A stretch of 64,000 nucleotides of DNA from Todiramphus chloris collaris (taxonomy: Eukaryota > Chordata > Aves > Coraciiformes > Alcedinidae): NCBI GenBank assembly GCA_025345505.1, contig JANVCC010000010.1, forward strand, positions 40,524,660 to 40,588,659, written 5' to 3'. This document shows positions 49,816 to 63,122 of the stretch, in pieces. Both the position numbers and the translations under genes were made by a program. Position 1 is the stretch's first letter; each line of letters starts with the position of its first letter. A model generated the notes under the pieces. That model ran no database searches. It had not been told where the DNA came from and saw only the letters and a program-made list of their open reading frames with translations.

Positions 49816-52486
49816 CTTTCTCCTGAAGAATCACTGAAAATACCTATACTCTCTTTGGTGGGCTACTGCAAAGCGTTTTCCTTTTTTCTTTTAATATGTA
49901 GCTAGTGCTGGAAGAGATGGTTTATATGAGTTGTTATTGAAAGTCTGATGCTCTTTGTTAGTGCTGGAGACTGCTTTTTTTTTTAATGTAAATACAGATA
50001 TTTATCCAGCTTTATGTGACATTAATGTTTTGATTGCAAGAAGAGGCTCATAAATCAGAAATACTGTGCATTCTGAAACAGTTGAAAATTAACAGCATAT
50101 TTTCAAAGAGATTTCGTAGTAGAGTGTATTTTTCTTTAGTGTTTGAGTACATTTTGTTCCTCATTTCTACATAATATTTGAAAAAGCATTAAAATGTAAG
50201 TTAGAATAGTAAAACTTCTGGCAAGAAGTTAATAAACAATGGCTGTGCAGCTGTACAAAGGGTCATACCTCCAGCCAATTTGCACAGTCAAGTTCTTTTG
50301 GTTGCAGGATAAGCTAAAACTTCAGGAATAAGAGAATTTTTATCACAATGCAAATGGTTATTGAGAAAAAAAAGAGAGAAATTTGACATTATATAATCTG
50401 GAAACTTCTGTCTACAAATTTTCTGCAAAAAAATTAAGATGAAAAAGTATCATTTAAGCTTGAAAATTAAATGCTTCCCCTTTAAGGTAACATTTTCCTT
50501 CTTTACATTGTCAAAGACAACTGCAGATGCTGTGCCAATGCACCTTTAAGGTGCAGCAGTAGTACTCTGAAATGTGACAGTTTGAAGTTTTGAGTTGAAT
50601 CATAGTGACAACCTTCGTCCTTTGTATCTCCTTCTGTAAGGCAGCAAGCTAGGAAACGGTATCCTGTTAGTAGTTGCATGTATTGGCATAACATACATGC
50701 CTGAGAAGGGAATAGAGCTGAAATGTCTTAAATGAGTATGAAATGAACTAGAAGAAATTGGTTGCTTAACAGATGCAGTTTTTAAACTACAGGTCAAACA
50801 TAACCATCCTGGAAGCCTTAAGGATACTTCAAAGTGGTCTCTTAGGATGATAGGCTGCCTATTAGAGATGGGGATGTGAGTGCTTTCAGTACATGAATTA
50901 TCTGTTACCTAGGCTTCTGTCTTGCAAAGGATACAGTCAGTTGAAGGTCTTATTTTGTTGGTATGTAGAAAAATAAGATGCTAGGTAAGGTGCTATTCAT
51001 TCTGGGTTTTTTTTTTTTCTATACAAAAATCCTTTGTCTGGCCAATAAGGAGAAATGACCATGTTTGGCAAGTGTGATTGGTGGGAAAAGAAAAGCAGAA
51101 ATCAGAAAAAAATTGTGGAAATCATGTGGCTGAATAAGTTTCTAAGCTGTTGAAAGAACAGAGAGCTTGGAGGTTGGGTGGTGTTGTTGTGGGTTTTATT
51201 TGGGTTAGGTTTCTGGTCCTTTACAATGCATTCAATGTATGGCTTTGTATGTTTTCTTTTGTCCTTAAACTAGGACATCTGGAACTTTTCCTTGTTAAGT
51301 GGAGGTTTAGGGGTGTTTTTAAGATCTTTGTGTAGCAGATAGCATTAGAAAAAAATAGTAGTCAGCATCACTCAAATCATGTTGTCTAGCTTCCTCCCAG
51401 CTCCATTTATTGACTAGACCTCCTAGCATCTGTTTTGCGTTGGTCCTGAAATGCTTGAGATGGCTTTTGTTCTACAGTGGGTAAACTGCGTGCATGGAGA
51501 ACCAGTTGGTAATATGATCCTATAGATCCAGATGCAGGGCTAAGTTTATGAAGGCAGCAAATGTGGCTTAGCAAAATGCTCTTGTCATGTACTTTTAACA
51601 AGACATGTTGTCTGATAACTTTTGGCTGTAAATCCCTAGGCCAGCCCAAGACCTCATGAGGATGCTCTGACTTGCCTGAGGTGTCACTCTGACAGCCAGG
51701 AGCATCTGGAAGAGAAGAGTCACTCTCTGCTTTTCATTAAGAGACTCTGGGGCTGCAGGACAGGTGGGAGGGTAGGCACAAAAGTGAAAAGTATAGGGCT
51801 ATAAGCAGCTGCATGCAAAGCAACTTAAAAGTGTATCAAGCTAGGCATAAAAAGCTCTGCTTTGTATTGTAGGTGGTGCTTATAATTTAGTTTCCCCTGT
51901 AAACCTACATGCATAGTTGCAGACGTGATGAGAAATTTCATAAGGCCATCTGCTTGGATTTCACTCTAGAGTATCACCCCTGTGATGACTGGTGTTTTTA
52001 TTAAGCTTTCTAGTAGGCTTTATTCTTCCTAAAGATAAAGCAGCACTGAAAGAACAGCAGGTAGACATTGTGCACTGTAGAATTGTCTATGTTAGCAGGG
52101 AGTTTCCCTCTCTTCTGGTGGAGTGTCAATTCTGCCATATTCTAAATACCTTTTCATTATCACTTAATACCTGTACACACATCAATGTGAAAAATGTGCT
52201 TATTTTTATGCTTTTTATCCCTATTAAAAACTTTTTCTGCTTATATAAAGTTTGTTATTCTGAACACATAATATACTTGAGGTCAATCTTGGCAGTATTA
52301 TACATTTTCCCCCCCTCTTCTTGCCCCTACTGAATTTGAAGGAAGAAACTTCAGGTTCTTTAAAATCTGTAACAGTGAATGTTTGCTGTATGGTTAAGGA
52401 CATATCTGCTTGTTTTCTCTAAGTGTAGAGAACATATATGTAGAAAGACAGAAAATGGAAAAATTCTTACTTTCAAGTCATAGTAT
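47751..52486. other. Presumed intron, no gene recognised
   Basis: AT-rich, with T32 at 49784-49815 the only marked feature. The 117-codon minus frame at 49481-49834 begins inside that run (poly-lysine) and is an artefact. Confidence 0.55.
49784..49815 (+). repeat. T32 homopolymer
   Basis: Thirty-two consecutive T. It could be a decayed reverse-oriented poly-A tail of a retrocopy, but the sequence to its right (CTTTCTCCTGAAGAATCACTG onward) shows no recognisable gene. Confidence 0.93.
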
Positions 52487-52580
52487 CATAGAATCATTGT
52501 GGTTGGAAAGGACCTCCAGGGCCATCAAGTCCAACCTTTGACCTAGCATTTCTCTAGTCAAGAGACAAAATGTCTAAAGA
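52487..52580 (-). mobile_element. CR1 LINE 3'-end fragment, minus strand
   Basis: ATCATAGAATCATTGTGGTTGG followed by AAAGGACCTCCAGGGCCATCAAGTCCAACC is the reverse complement of a CR1 tail (GGTTGGACTTGATG..TTCCAACC..ATTCTATGAT). It continues about 30 bases into worn 3' UTR (CCTAGCATTTCTCTAGTCAAGAGAC). It is a heavily 5'-truncated copy typical of CR1. Confidence 0.9.
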
Positions 52581-53470
52581 TGGTCTTATTTTTCCTCCTA
52601 GCAGATATTCTTTGTTTAAATATTTCTTAGTGCTGTCTTTCCTCTCCTCTAGTGCCCATGAGAGTGTAGGTAAAACTGAGATAAAAGTTGCTTTGGAGCA
52701 ATGCAGATCTGAGGTCCATGAGTGAAATCCAGGTTTGCTTCTGAAGGTCCATAAGCTCTCAGGTGGACGAGTCCAGGGGAATGATCTGTATTGCTGTTTC
52801 GGCTTAGTATGTCAGTGTTGCCATGAAGTGAAAGTCATAAGCAGAAGTCAGCTTGGTTTTTGCACTTGTTTGTGCTCACTGGGGGACAGAGGCTGTTGGT
52901 GGAATTATCCCAGCTGCTTCTCTGCTAATGCAGTCCCGATGCAGTAATTTTGACACTGTCCAGCCCTATTGCTTCTTCTTCAGGCCTCCCTCACTTGAAG
53001 GAAATAACTCAGGTGAACCACCCGAAACTATTTGCTGTGCTGCATCAGGCTGTTGTGTTCGGGAGTAAAAGTCAGAGACACCCTGGCTCTATGGGAAGTG
53101 GCTCCAAGATGATCCCTATGGGTTTTGCCTCACCCATGCCCGGGCTGTGGGGAACAATGCTACACAGAAACGTTCCCTCTGTGTTCTTTTATCTGTCATT
53201 TCTGTTGGGGACCCCATGGCACAGGTTTAGTCTGGGCGGGAGAAGTAATTTCTGGGCTTAACATGAGCTTCTTGTGGAAACTTTGCTCTTTTCTTATGCG
53301 ATTTAAGGCTCATATGTGTTGTTATATTTCGCATTATACACTAGACAGGACTGACTCAGTAGACAATTTCCAGGCAGAACTTGTTATGATTTTGATTTCC
53401 CAATTTTATGTGTGATTTTTCAATTGTGTCTGGTCACTAGAGGAAGATCTGTGTTTGAGTAAATGTACTT

Positions 53471-53537
53471 GGGGTTTTTTTTCCCTTTTTTCTTTTTCTC
53501 TCTCTTTTTTTTTTTTTTTTCCTCTTCCCCTCTATCT
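53471..53537 (+). repeat. Polypyrimidine tract
   Basis: About 65 bases of almost pure T/C (T8, CCC, T6, CTTTTTCTCTCTC, T16 and so on). No AG acceptor with a credible exon follows closely. Confidence 0.85.
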
Positions 53538-56422
53538 ATCATAGTATCATTGGTTTTGGATGATAAACCACAGTATGTGTGCCTTCTGGTCATTCAGCCA
53601 CCACAGGTCATCAGATAATCTTTGAACGTTCTGGTAGCTGATGAGACAGGTACTTCACAGCCAATTTCATCACTCTATCCAACAGAAGATGCAATCTTCT
53701 TCAAACAACAGAAATCACTTGAACAATTTCAACACTGAAGAAAGGCAGTAGTGACTACTGAACTGATTAAAAGAAAAAAACTAAACTTATTTTTGGTGAA
53801 TGTGGGTGCAGTGTTGAAATTGCTACTTATGCTGTGATAAAAAGGAGTCAGGCCTTGCAAAATGAAAATCCCAGAAAGAATTCTTGAATACAGTGTTTAG
53901 AGTACAGTAAGGTGGTATGCATGCATATCTCCCGAGAAGGTTTGTGTCCTGTTTGTATGAATTAGCTGATGATATGTGGAATAAAGATGAATAATTTTAG
54001 GCATCAAAAATGGGAATACCTATTTTCCCTTCCTATTAGAAGACAGTTACATCACATTATCATGTCTTAAGTTGCTTGAAACTTTCCTGAATATTAAATT
54101 TTTAGGTAGAAGTCTCCCGTGGCTCATATATGTCTCAAAAGATCTTTGAGGCAAAGAACATTATATGAAAATATAGCAAAAGCAACTCTGCCGTTTCTCA
54201 GAGCAAGTCTGTGAAAAGTGAGTTGTTTTGCCTGTGTTGGAGTCCCATAGGAACATATCTGAGAAGCTTAAGCATAGCTGTTCCCTGACTGAAGTGATTT
54301 TTGAAATTTCTGTCCAGTCATATATCATTTTGCCATTTTGTGAGTGGGTTGGTTTGTTTTTTGGTGTGGATGTCATTTTTTAACAGCAGCTCAAATCTGA
54401 TTATGAACCTCTGGAATCTGTTTTCACAGTTCCTTACAATATTACAGCTGGCTGAAACTTGGCATGCCTGTTTTCAATGAAATGCCAACACTGAATTTTC
54501 CTCTTTTGAATGAGGATGAAAACAAACATTAATTTGTCCATAAAACTGATTTTTCAAAAAAAGTTATTTCAGCTTCATTGAAACACTATTTTAAGGAAAT
54601 CAAAACATTGTATTCGTCTTTTGACTCCTCCAATTGTTTCCTGTAATGAGAAATAGTATTCTAAATGATACGTCTTTGAATGAAGCATGGCTTCGTAAAA
54701 TGAAAAAATGATAGAACTCAGAACACCCATTTTTGTAGTTCTATTCTTTAATTGAAATTCTGAAAAGGAATTCGCAAACTTTCAGTTTCGTCAGAATGGT
54801 TATTTCCACCACTGCTTCTGAACCCAACTGAGACTTGCTAGTGTACAGAGAACAATTTAAAATTCCAGCATCATGCATCAGTTTCCATGCCAGAGCAGTG
54901 CTCACTGCTCACCTCTCTGTAACTGCTTCTCTGTAGGTCCAGGAGACAGAAGCCAAGAATGCTGTCTTTTGGTTCTTTGACCTCTATCCCCTGTTGTTTG
55001 TGGCTGGGTAGCAGAGAGAATGTAGGTATTGTTATGAGGATGTAGAGGACTTCTTTGCATTTAGAGAGCTAGAATGGAAAAGGAGTGTCTGTGGTTAAAG
55101 TGCAAAGTAGCCTAACTGGAAACTAGAGACAATTGGATGAACTGCGGTTGAGGAGCTGTGCTGTGATGTCAGTGGGCACCCTGGGTTTGGCCACCATCCT
55201 GCCATCTGTAGGAATTAAAAATGCCAATGAGAAAGCATGTATTGCTTCCCTTTTGTGGCTTCCAGGAAGAGGTTATCTTGGCCACCTCGGTCCGTAAAGT
55301 ATGGTAAAGTGAATCTAGCTAATACCTCTGCTCATATTCTGCTTTGCAGGATGTAAATGAGGAGCAGGTATTTCACTGTTTCTAAGAAGCAGGGAGTTGC
55401 ATGGAAACTACACAGCAGTGAAATTTCAAGCAAATGAAAAGCAAGCCTGTCCTGTGTAATACACTGTAGAATTTGTTGCCAAAGGATATTTTAAAGGCCA
55501 AAACTATGAAGGATTTGAAAGAGACCAAAGCAATTTAGTAGGAATGGAGGATCTCGATACAGTCTTTGGCTCAAAAAAAAAATCCCTAAGCTACAAGTTA
55601 TTTGAAGCTGAGCACTCCCGAGGAAATAATCATTCAGCAGATGTTCTGCTGCTGTTTAGCTCCCTAAATTGTGAATACTGCTGGAGTCATAGTGCTGAGG
55701 TTGATGTATCTTTGGTCTTGTCAGAAATGCCTGGGCTTAGTTTTGTGCAAAATATTTTTTGTTTGGCTCTTTTTTTTTTTTTACTTTAAGACGTTAAGGC
55801 TATTAAGTGAGCAAGCTTATGTTAAGTAATGCAAAGTCATACTTGGAACTGTCTGTATAGAGTCAATTGTCTCGCCCAGTGGTTCTGCTTATGGACAAGA
55901 TCAGAAAAAATAGCATGGGTTCACAAAATATCATACTACTTGCACATGAGAGAAGCTAATTAAAATCAAATGCTTGTCTTCTTAAAAACAAGAACAACAA
56001 ACAAAGCTATGTTACATTATATGTATATATTAAAAAAAAAAGCTACAGAAACATGAGAATTTCAGTTGAATTTTCATTATCAGATAGTTTCAAAACTTAA
56101 ATTTCAGTATTATAAGCATGGACCTTTGCCATTTAATCTAAAAGCAAATTGAAATTAAGGGCACTGGTTTTGTTCATATAAAATCCTGACTCTTTCTTAT
56201 CCTGACAGAGAGTCAAGGAAATATGCTTAGTGCATTTGTACCCATGCCGTAGCAGTTGAAAAGAGATGCCAATATAAGGGGTCTTCTCAAGGTTACTTGA
56301 AGGATGAGGACTGTGTGTATGATCTTCTGCAATTAAAGCTGCATGTTAATGAATCTGTGATCTTCCCAGTGTCAAAGGTGATAAGAGGAGGGTGCTTAAG
56401 CCAGTTTAGTGGGAGCCTGCTT

Positions 56423-56440
56423 CCCCCCCCCCCCCCCCCC
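56423..56440 (+). repeat. C18 homopolymer
   Basis: Eighteen consecutive C (G18 on the minus strand), unusual in an AT-rich setting. The minus strand can form G-quadruplexes, and the called length may be a sequencing estimate. Confidence 0.93.
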
Positions 56441-57558
56441 AAAGATGTTTCTTTTTTGGCTACACAGGGATAGAGTTTAATGGCGTGGAGACAGCTGCTT
56501 GATGAATTTTGGAGACTTGTTATGGGCCACCTAGGTGTTAGGATCTCTTTGGAAAGGTCACCAGGATCCTTTGAAAATAATGTGTTTGACAGACCAGAGG
56601 AAGGGGCTGTATTCCTCTTGTACTACAGATTTCAGTTCCACAGGACTTCTGGTTTTGATAAATTTTTTTTTTTAAAATAAAGGTGTGTCTGTATACTTGA
56701 AATAAGTAGCTGATTTATTTTTTTAGTTGGTCCTCAATTTTACTACTATTAAATTCATCATTATTTTGTCCATAAAGTGGATAGTGACTTGCATTATGTT
56801 TTCCAGAGTATTCTTAAAATGAGCATTTAACTTCTATCTCAAAACTTTAATCAAGAGTGTCTAAATATGGGGTATTTTTTAATGCAAAACTAGTCTTTTG
56901 CTTTTCTCAAAATGACAGTTGCATTTACCTTCTCTTCCTCAAGGCATTTACAATGCAAATGCTGATGGAAAAAGGGATGATTGCTGTTATATAAATATGG
57001 CTTTGTTTTGTCAAATTCACCCCTTCTTCTAGAAGAAACCCACAGGAGACATCCAGGGAGACAGTAGCATCCCTGTGATTGACTTAAATTTCCAGCAGTG
57101 TATGTGATGAGAGATGTGTGAGCATGGAACAGTGCACTCCCATGGCCCTGCTTGTCTGAAGCACTCTTGGACAATGGGTTCCCTGGGTACCTGGAGGCTT
57201 TAAAGAAGAGAGTAGTGACCTCCACAGAGACAACTGCCTTTCTGAGCTGCAGCCTGGCCTTTCTTTTCTTCCTTAGCCATCTCACTTTTCAAATACATTC
57301 TGTTGCTGTCCAGATCCCTTGGTAAAAGCCACAGAAGGGATTGAGTACCTGTTTCTGGAGGGATGTGAGCAGTGGCAGTCAATGCCTGATGCCTGTATTC
57401 TATGAACTACACACATCAGGCAAATTTCTGGTTTATCTTCTCCCAAAGCTGCTGAAAATAATTTAAAGGAAGTAGAGGTGAAAAATACGTGCAAGACAGA
57501 GAGATAAAGCCTATTGGAATATAATTCAAAATCCTCTATCTCATTAGTGAAGAGAGAC

Positions 57559-57618
57559 AAGTTATAGCCACAAATCTGTTATCTAAATAAGTTATAGCCA
57601 CAAATCAGTTATCTAAAT
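57559..57618 (+). repeat. 30-bp near-perfect tandem duplication
   Basis: The unit AAGTTATAGCCACAAATC-T/A-GTTATCTAAAT occurs at 57559-57588 and 57589-57618 with a single base difference. Confidence 0.96.
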
Positions 57619-60600
57619 GAAACTACAAATGAGGCTAATAATAAAATATAGCAAGATAAGAACTAAATCGCAATGATCACAATGTCAGTGGTAGGTTGTA
57701 CATATATTTCGTATTTGAATTGAGGTTTGCAGGTAGGGATTTTAAGGGGCAAAATGCTGGTTTTATACAGTGAAGCTACACAAAATTTGTTCTAGGGGTG
57801 CTGAAATAATCTCTTGGAAGTAAACCTTGAACTACACTGAGCTCTGGAATCATTGTACCCTGGGCTATTTTTAATTGAGATTTATCAGCATTTTTCAACT
57901 GGATTATGATGTGTAAAGCTCCTAGGCATGCTTATGAACAATGCATGGTAAATATGCTTCAAAAATGTTTTCTGCTTCCTTCTTCAAACCCTCCAACTCT
58001 TCAAGTTGAAAAATAGCATTTTCTACATGTAATAGCTAACCCTTTGTTATTTAAATATATAGTGGTTAGGGTTCTTTTTCTATTGTTTGCCTGTGAAGTA
58101 GCTTGCATTTCCATGGAATTTCAATGCAACCTGTCATTATTCTTCTGCTTCGAAGCTGGTGCACATCTCTGGATGCTGGCCAGTAGAAAAGGTGGGAGAA
58201 GGAGTGTAAGCTTCTGGAGAGTATTGCTTGGTTTAAAGCACTAGACAACCACCCTTCCTTTTCTTTTTACTTACACGCTAAGCTGAGAACATGAGGGCTC
58301 AAATTCATATATCTCAGAGTTAACTGGGTGTTGAGACAGGTACCTGAATTTAAGCATTTATTGTTAGCTCCTACATGTGAATCAGCTGTCTAACTCTCAT
58401 TGTAATCAGTGAAGATGTAGGAAATTATTCAATTTCCTGAATAGGCAGCAGGCACCAGTTGAGATAACTTTGGGCATTCCTCATGGCTTCCAGCTGTTAG
58501 TCCAAAGGCACATGAGTCTTCCCTCAGCCCCATTAAGTATCTGCCATCCCTTGGGCACTTTAAATGACATGAAATACTGATGTTAAGGCAACTGCACTGA
58601 GCTTTGAGTTGGGACAGACTATAGGCTCTTCAGGAGTGATTCAGCTTTCCCTGAAGCAGACACTTAAGTCTGTGGCCTTGACTGTTCACTATACCAGAAG
58701 CTTGAATGTTTTTCAGAGACCCTATATGTGGATGTTTTAATCTTGGATAGATCCCAGTCAGAGCAATTACCTTGCCTCCAGTAACAGCTTGGGATTTTTG
58801 GCAGCCTTATTTGTTAATTTACATTATGAAAACTTAATTTTTGTACGACAGCAGTTTTCACTAATGACAAACCTTTAATAAGCTTTTCCAGTTTAGTTCT
58901 GGCCTTTATTATTTACTACATAATGCGGCTAGAAAACCTATATATCAATGTGAATACACAGCTTGAGAATACTTAGTTCAGTGTTTGTTTGAGCTGTAAG
59001 TGGCTTACTGGGAATAATTTGTACACAGGCATGCATCTACTCTCCCCATGCACATACAAACCATAAGCAGGTTACTTATGCTATCCGATTTAATTTGAAA
59101 CTATCCCAACAGCACTTTTACATTATTTTGCAGTGTTTCCACAGAATAAGTTATATCAAAAACTATTGATGACTTTTTTTTTTTTATGTGTGTCTTGGTT
59201 AAAACACTACATGTCACAGTAGAGATCCATCCAGGAATAGCCTCTTAATCACTCTGACGTCTGAGCAACAGTCCATAATGCTTTATTGTTTCCTAGGCTG
59301 GATATCACATATTGCCAGAATTGTGAATCAGATCACTCTTATTTTGTTCCAAACAGTAACATTACAAAAATCAAAGGAACAACAAAAACAATCCCAATAG
59401 CAGCATGAATATGTAAAATGCATTATTTCCTGTTTGTGTTATTCCAGTGCAGCAAAATGAACTAAACAGCTTTGATATATTGGCTCCCTTATACAGAAAG
59501 GCTATGGGTAATTGTCAGTCATGGTGTTTGACCAAAAAGTCATTATTTAAAACTGTAAAAACAGAATCTGGAAACCTGAGAATTCAAGGTGTTTGGATGC
59601 ATGTTCACTGTCATATAACTGAAATCAGATTTGTGAAGAGAGGTAGGAGAAAAAATTGATATAGATACAATTAGACCTACAGCCCTACAAAGGGGGATTT
59701 AATTTTCTTCCCTGTATGTTACAGTAATACAGGCTGAATTACTTTGATAGTGACTAACAAAGGGAGATGCAAAGATGGAACTCAAGTAGAACGCTAAGAT
59801 TTCCTTCTGATATTTGTAAAACTTGATTTTTGAAAAGAGTACAAAATAATTAGGAGAACTGCTAGAAGAAACTAATTATATAGTGATGAAGTTAAGATAT
59901 TTAAATAAGTGCAAACTATTTTGGGCCTAGATCCAGGAAGAAAGTACTTCCCTTCTATGTAAATTAAAAATTTCTTCAGTATGTTCCATGGGCTTTGAAT
60001 ATTTATTATGAGAATAAGATAATTCACTAGCAGAATAATAGTCTGAATTTTAGGCTGGTTTTTCCTTTTCAGCTTTTGATACTGTTTAGTTTTGGAAGCT
60101 CCTACCCAATGTGAAGAAATTTATGGATCCCATAGGGGCCTGACTGCCCCATTGCACTGTGAATGGCTTTTATATTAAGTTTTATGGATTAGACTATACA
60201 GTTATGTGCTCGTAAGCTGACGTTTCTTTCAGCAAAGTGTAAGTTGAAGTAGTGCATAAATCACTGGAGTGTTAATTTGAGTTTATGGATTTATTTTTTT
60301 TCTGTACTGTTTGAAATAATTATGTATAAGGTAGCTCTGTGGTTTTTTTAGATTTGGTGCAGTGAATGCTTTGTTTAGATTTTTTTTTTTTCCTTTTGAT
60401 CCTCTACTGGGAAAGTTTTATGATTTTGTATTAAGTATACAAGGCCAAGCATGATAAAGAATTACTGATCCAGTGTGCTGATGAGAGAAATGCTGAGTAA
60501 TTTGCTTTACAAAACGTTCCCTGTTACCACACTCAGCGATGAAACACGAGTAGGGAAGTAAGAGTTACAACAGTCTAAGTCATTCACTCAGCTTCTGCAC

Positions 60601-61017
60601 ATAGATCCCACAGAACTTTAACAGGATTTTCTGGACTTTCTGAGGCTGAACATGTACAATGTGCTGTCTCTGTAGATTTCCAAGCAAGAGTCAGGGCTCA
60701 GGTTGTGGCTGAGGTTATTGTAGCTCAGCTGGTCTGCAGTAACCTGTGAAGTACAATGTGCATGCTTAGCCTATAGTCAGTACAGGCAACTGTACTTTGG
60801 GTTAACCATGTTTCATTGCAGGCTACGTGAAGTCATTGGCTCACACCAAATACACCATAGCATGTACAGAGATAGTGTTTGGTCTGATGAGCGTTGAGAT
60901 AGTAAGCTGCAGTAACTTGCTTCATTAGATTCCCCATTTTGAAAACTCCTTAATTCTGAGAACTTGTGGCCTCATCAGTGCTGCCCCGTGACCAATGCTT
61001 GCTTCTCCCTAAAACTG

Positions 61018-61963
61018 CAGAATGATTTAGGTTAGAGAAGACCTTTAGGAACATGGGATCCAACCATTAATCCAGTACTGGCAAGTCCACCACTAAACCA
61101 TGTCCCTAAGTGCCAAATGATCATGTCTTTTAAATACCTGGTCTGTTCCAATGCTTGACAGTTCTTTCACTGAAATTTTCCCCAATATCCAGCCTATACC
61201 TCCTCTGGTGCAAGTTGCAGCCATTTCCGCTTATTCTTTTATTTATCACTTGGATGAAGAGACCAACACCCACCTCACTACAACCGCCTTTCAGGTAGTT
61301 GTAGAGACCAATAAGGTCTCACCTGAGCCTGGTTTTCTACAGGCTAAACAACCCCAGTTCCCTCAGCCACTTCTCATAAGACTTCTGCACTAGACCCTTC
61401 ACTGGGTTTGTTTCTTTCTTTGGACATGCTCCAGCATCTCAATGTCTGTCTAGCACCGAGGGACCCAAAACTGAACACGTTATTTGAGATGCAGCCTCAC
61501 CAGTGCCGAGTACAGGGACATGACCGCTTCCCTACTCCTGCTGGCCACACAATTTCTGATACAGGCCAGGATGCTGTTGGCCTTCTTGGCCACCTGGGCA
61601 CATTGCTGGCTCATATTCCACCAGCTGTTGGCAAGAACCCCCAGGTTCTTTTCTTCCAGGCAGCTTTCCAGCCAGTCTTCCCCAAGCTGGTAGCAGTGCA
61701 TGGGGTTGTTGTGACCCAGGTGCAGGTCTCCACCAATTGGCCTGGTTGAATCTCATACAATTGGCTTTGGCCCATTGATCCAGCGAGCCCAGGTCCCTCT
61801 GTAGAGCCTCCCTACCCTCACGCAGATCCACACTTTCACCGAACTTGGTGTCATATGAAAATTTACTGAGGGTGCACTTGATCCCCTCATCCAGATTATC
61901 GGTAAAGGTACTAAACAGAACCGGCCTCAGTACTGAGCGCTGGGGAACACCACTTGTGACCAG
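61018..61963 (-). mobile_element. CR1 LINE, 5'-truncated, minus strand
   Basis: On the plus strand it reads CAGAATGATTTAGGTT (3' end), CCACTAAACCATGTCCCTAAG, GTTCCAATGCTTGACAG, AGACCAACACCCACCTC, CAGGCTAAACAACCCC, GCCTCACCAGTGCCGAGTAC, TGGCCTTCTTGGCCACCTGG, GGTTGTTGTGACCCAGGTGC, TTTACTGAGGGTGCACTTGA and GGGGAACACCACTTGTGACC. This is the reverse complement of the 3' UTR and distal reverse transcriptase region of an avian CR1. The 3' sequence differs from the copy at 9417 and belongs to another subfamily (CR1-Y/J type by memory). About 35 bp expected between AAATACCTG and TTCCAATGC (about 61142) is missing. Open frames on both strands here (61408-61749, 61532-61831) are relics or shadows. Confidence 0.95.
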
Positions 61964-62769
61964 GCATCTTCTGAGTATCTTCGGATAAGTAGCTCAAGGA
62001 GAGGATCTGGAAAAGAGTGTGCTGATATGGCATCTCTTTAGGATTACAGAGTGAGGAAAGCAAACGGATGTATTCCTTGCAAAGGGTTCAGCACTTCTTG
62101 TTTTAGAAAGTACTAGCTGTTTTTCATCCTCACCTCTTTTAAGGGCTTTTTAGAAACTGGGCCAGGATCTTTTAAGATCTTCTCCCTAGAACTTTACTTT
62201 TGAAAGTCTGATTTCTGCAGATTACTGCCTTCTTTCCTGTAGTTGACACTTACCTTGCTGGTTCATGTCAAATCTTTTCCTTGGCCATCCATTTCCAAGT
62301 CTCCTTGTTGTGTGATTGGTTTTTGTTTTTTTTTTTTTTTAACTTTACGTTTTTCAAATGTATTTTTTCCTCCTCTTTCTTCTCTAAGATTTGGTACATA
62401 AACACTTATGGTTCTTCTTTGGAGAAATATCAACCCTTCAGATTTTTGCTGACTTCTCATTCCCACAAGAAAGATTGTTTAAATTTTTTTGTGTTCATGC
62501 AGCTTCTAATTAAAGCTTGTGATCTGTTTTCATGGCCAGTTCCCCCTTGATTGCTGGTCAGAGCAGTCATGCTGATCAACGTTGAGCCCTAGACATTAAA
62601 AGAACAGAATGCTCTGTGGATCATACCTTTCATGCACATTTCTTAGCAAAGGCTGTAATTAGAAGCACTGCAAATATTTCAGTAGCTAAATAATGACTGC
62701 AGTGTGATACTGTCTAAAATGAATATAGTATACATATCCTATAGCACATTTAATACTTCATGTCATGGC
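61964..62769. other. Presumed intron, no gene recognised
   Basis: Ordinary AT-rich sequence with a T17-like run near 62324-62340. No repeat family or exon seen. Confidence 0.55.
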
Positions 62770-63122
62770 CCCTCAGCTTTATACTGAATATGATATACAT
62801 GGAATGGAATGCCTTGCTGGTCAGCTTAGGGTCACCTGTGCTGTCTGCTCCTCCCCACATGTGCCACCTTTACTGCACCCCAGCATGGTGCACAAGATTT
62901 AACAGTGACCTTGCTCTGCATGGGAGCAAGTATAAGCAAAAGCCTTTCTGCACACCAGGCCTTGGTAGTAACTCTAAACATCAAGCATTATCACTTCTAG
63001 AAGCAGACACTGTCTGTGAACATATGCTGTTAGCTTCAGAAAGTGCAGTCACTTAGAAGAGGCTTAGGTGAAAAGCAAAATCACTGAACAGAATTAGTTC
63101 TCTTCTAGCTCCAATGAGGACA
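62770..63122 (-). mobile_element. Truncated LTR, ERVL-like endogenous retrovirus
   Basis: Antisense relative of the solo LTR at 34944. GGTAGTAACTCTAAACAT, CTAGAAGCAGACACTGTCTG, AATCACTGAACAGAATTAGTT and the terminal GAGGACA are the reverse complement of that LTR's first half in the same order. CTTTATAC near 62776 corresponds to its TATA region. Only the U3 side is kept, so it is a broken, more diverged and older copy, with no internal retroviral sequence beside it. Confidence 0.8.

Larger units (their letters stand above)
52581..61017. other. Presumed intron, no gene recognised
   Basis: AT-rich with a polypyrimidine tract (53471-53537), C18 (56423-56440) and a 30-bp tandem duplication (57559). 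Open frames reach 131 codons (56890-57285 minus) but carry no domains. A phrase near 60127-60165 (GGGGCCTGACTGCCCCATTG) may be a worn ancient amniote repeat. Confidence 0.55.

Noticed and set aside
49481-49834. 117-codon minus-strand frame with poly-lysine
   Set aside because: Begins in the T32 homopolymer. The lysines are translated poly-A.
51992-52333. 113-codon plus-strand frame
   Set aside because: Hydrophobic, AT-driven composition without domain or splice signals.
4880-60165. Worn GGGCCTGATT / AAATTCTGCC-like phrases near 4890, 8726, 17605 and 60133 as copies of one ancient amniote repeat
   Set aside because: Each match is only 15-25 bases by eye. A profile search would be needed, and I could not separate it from chance.
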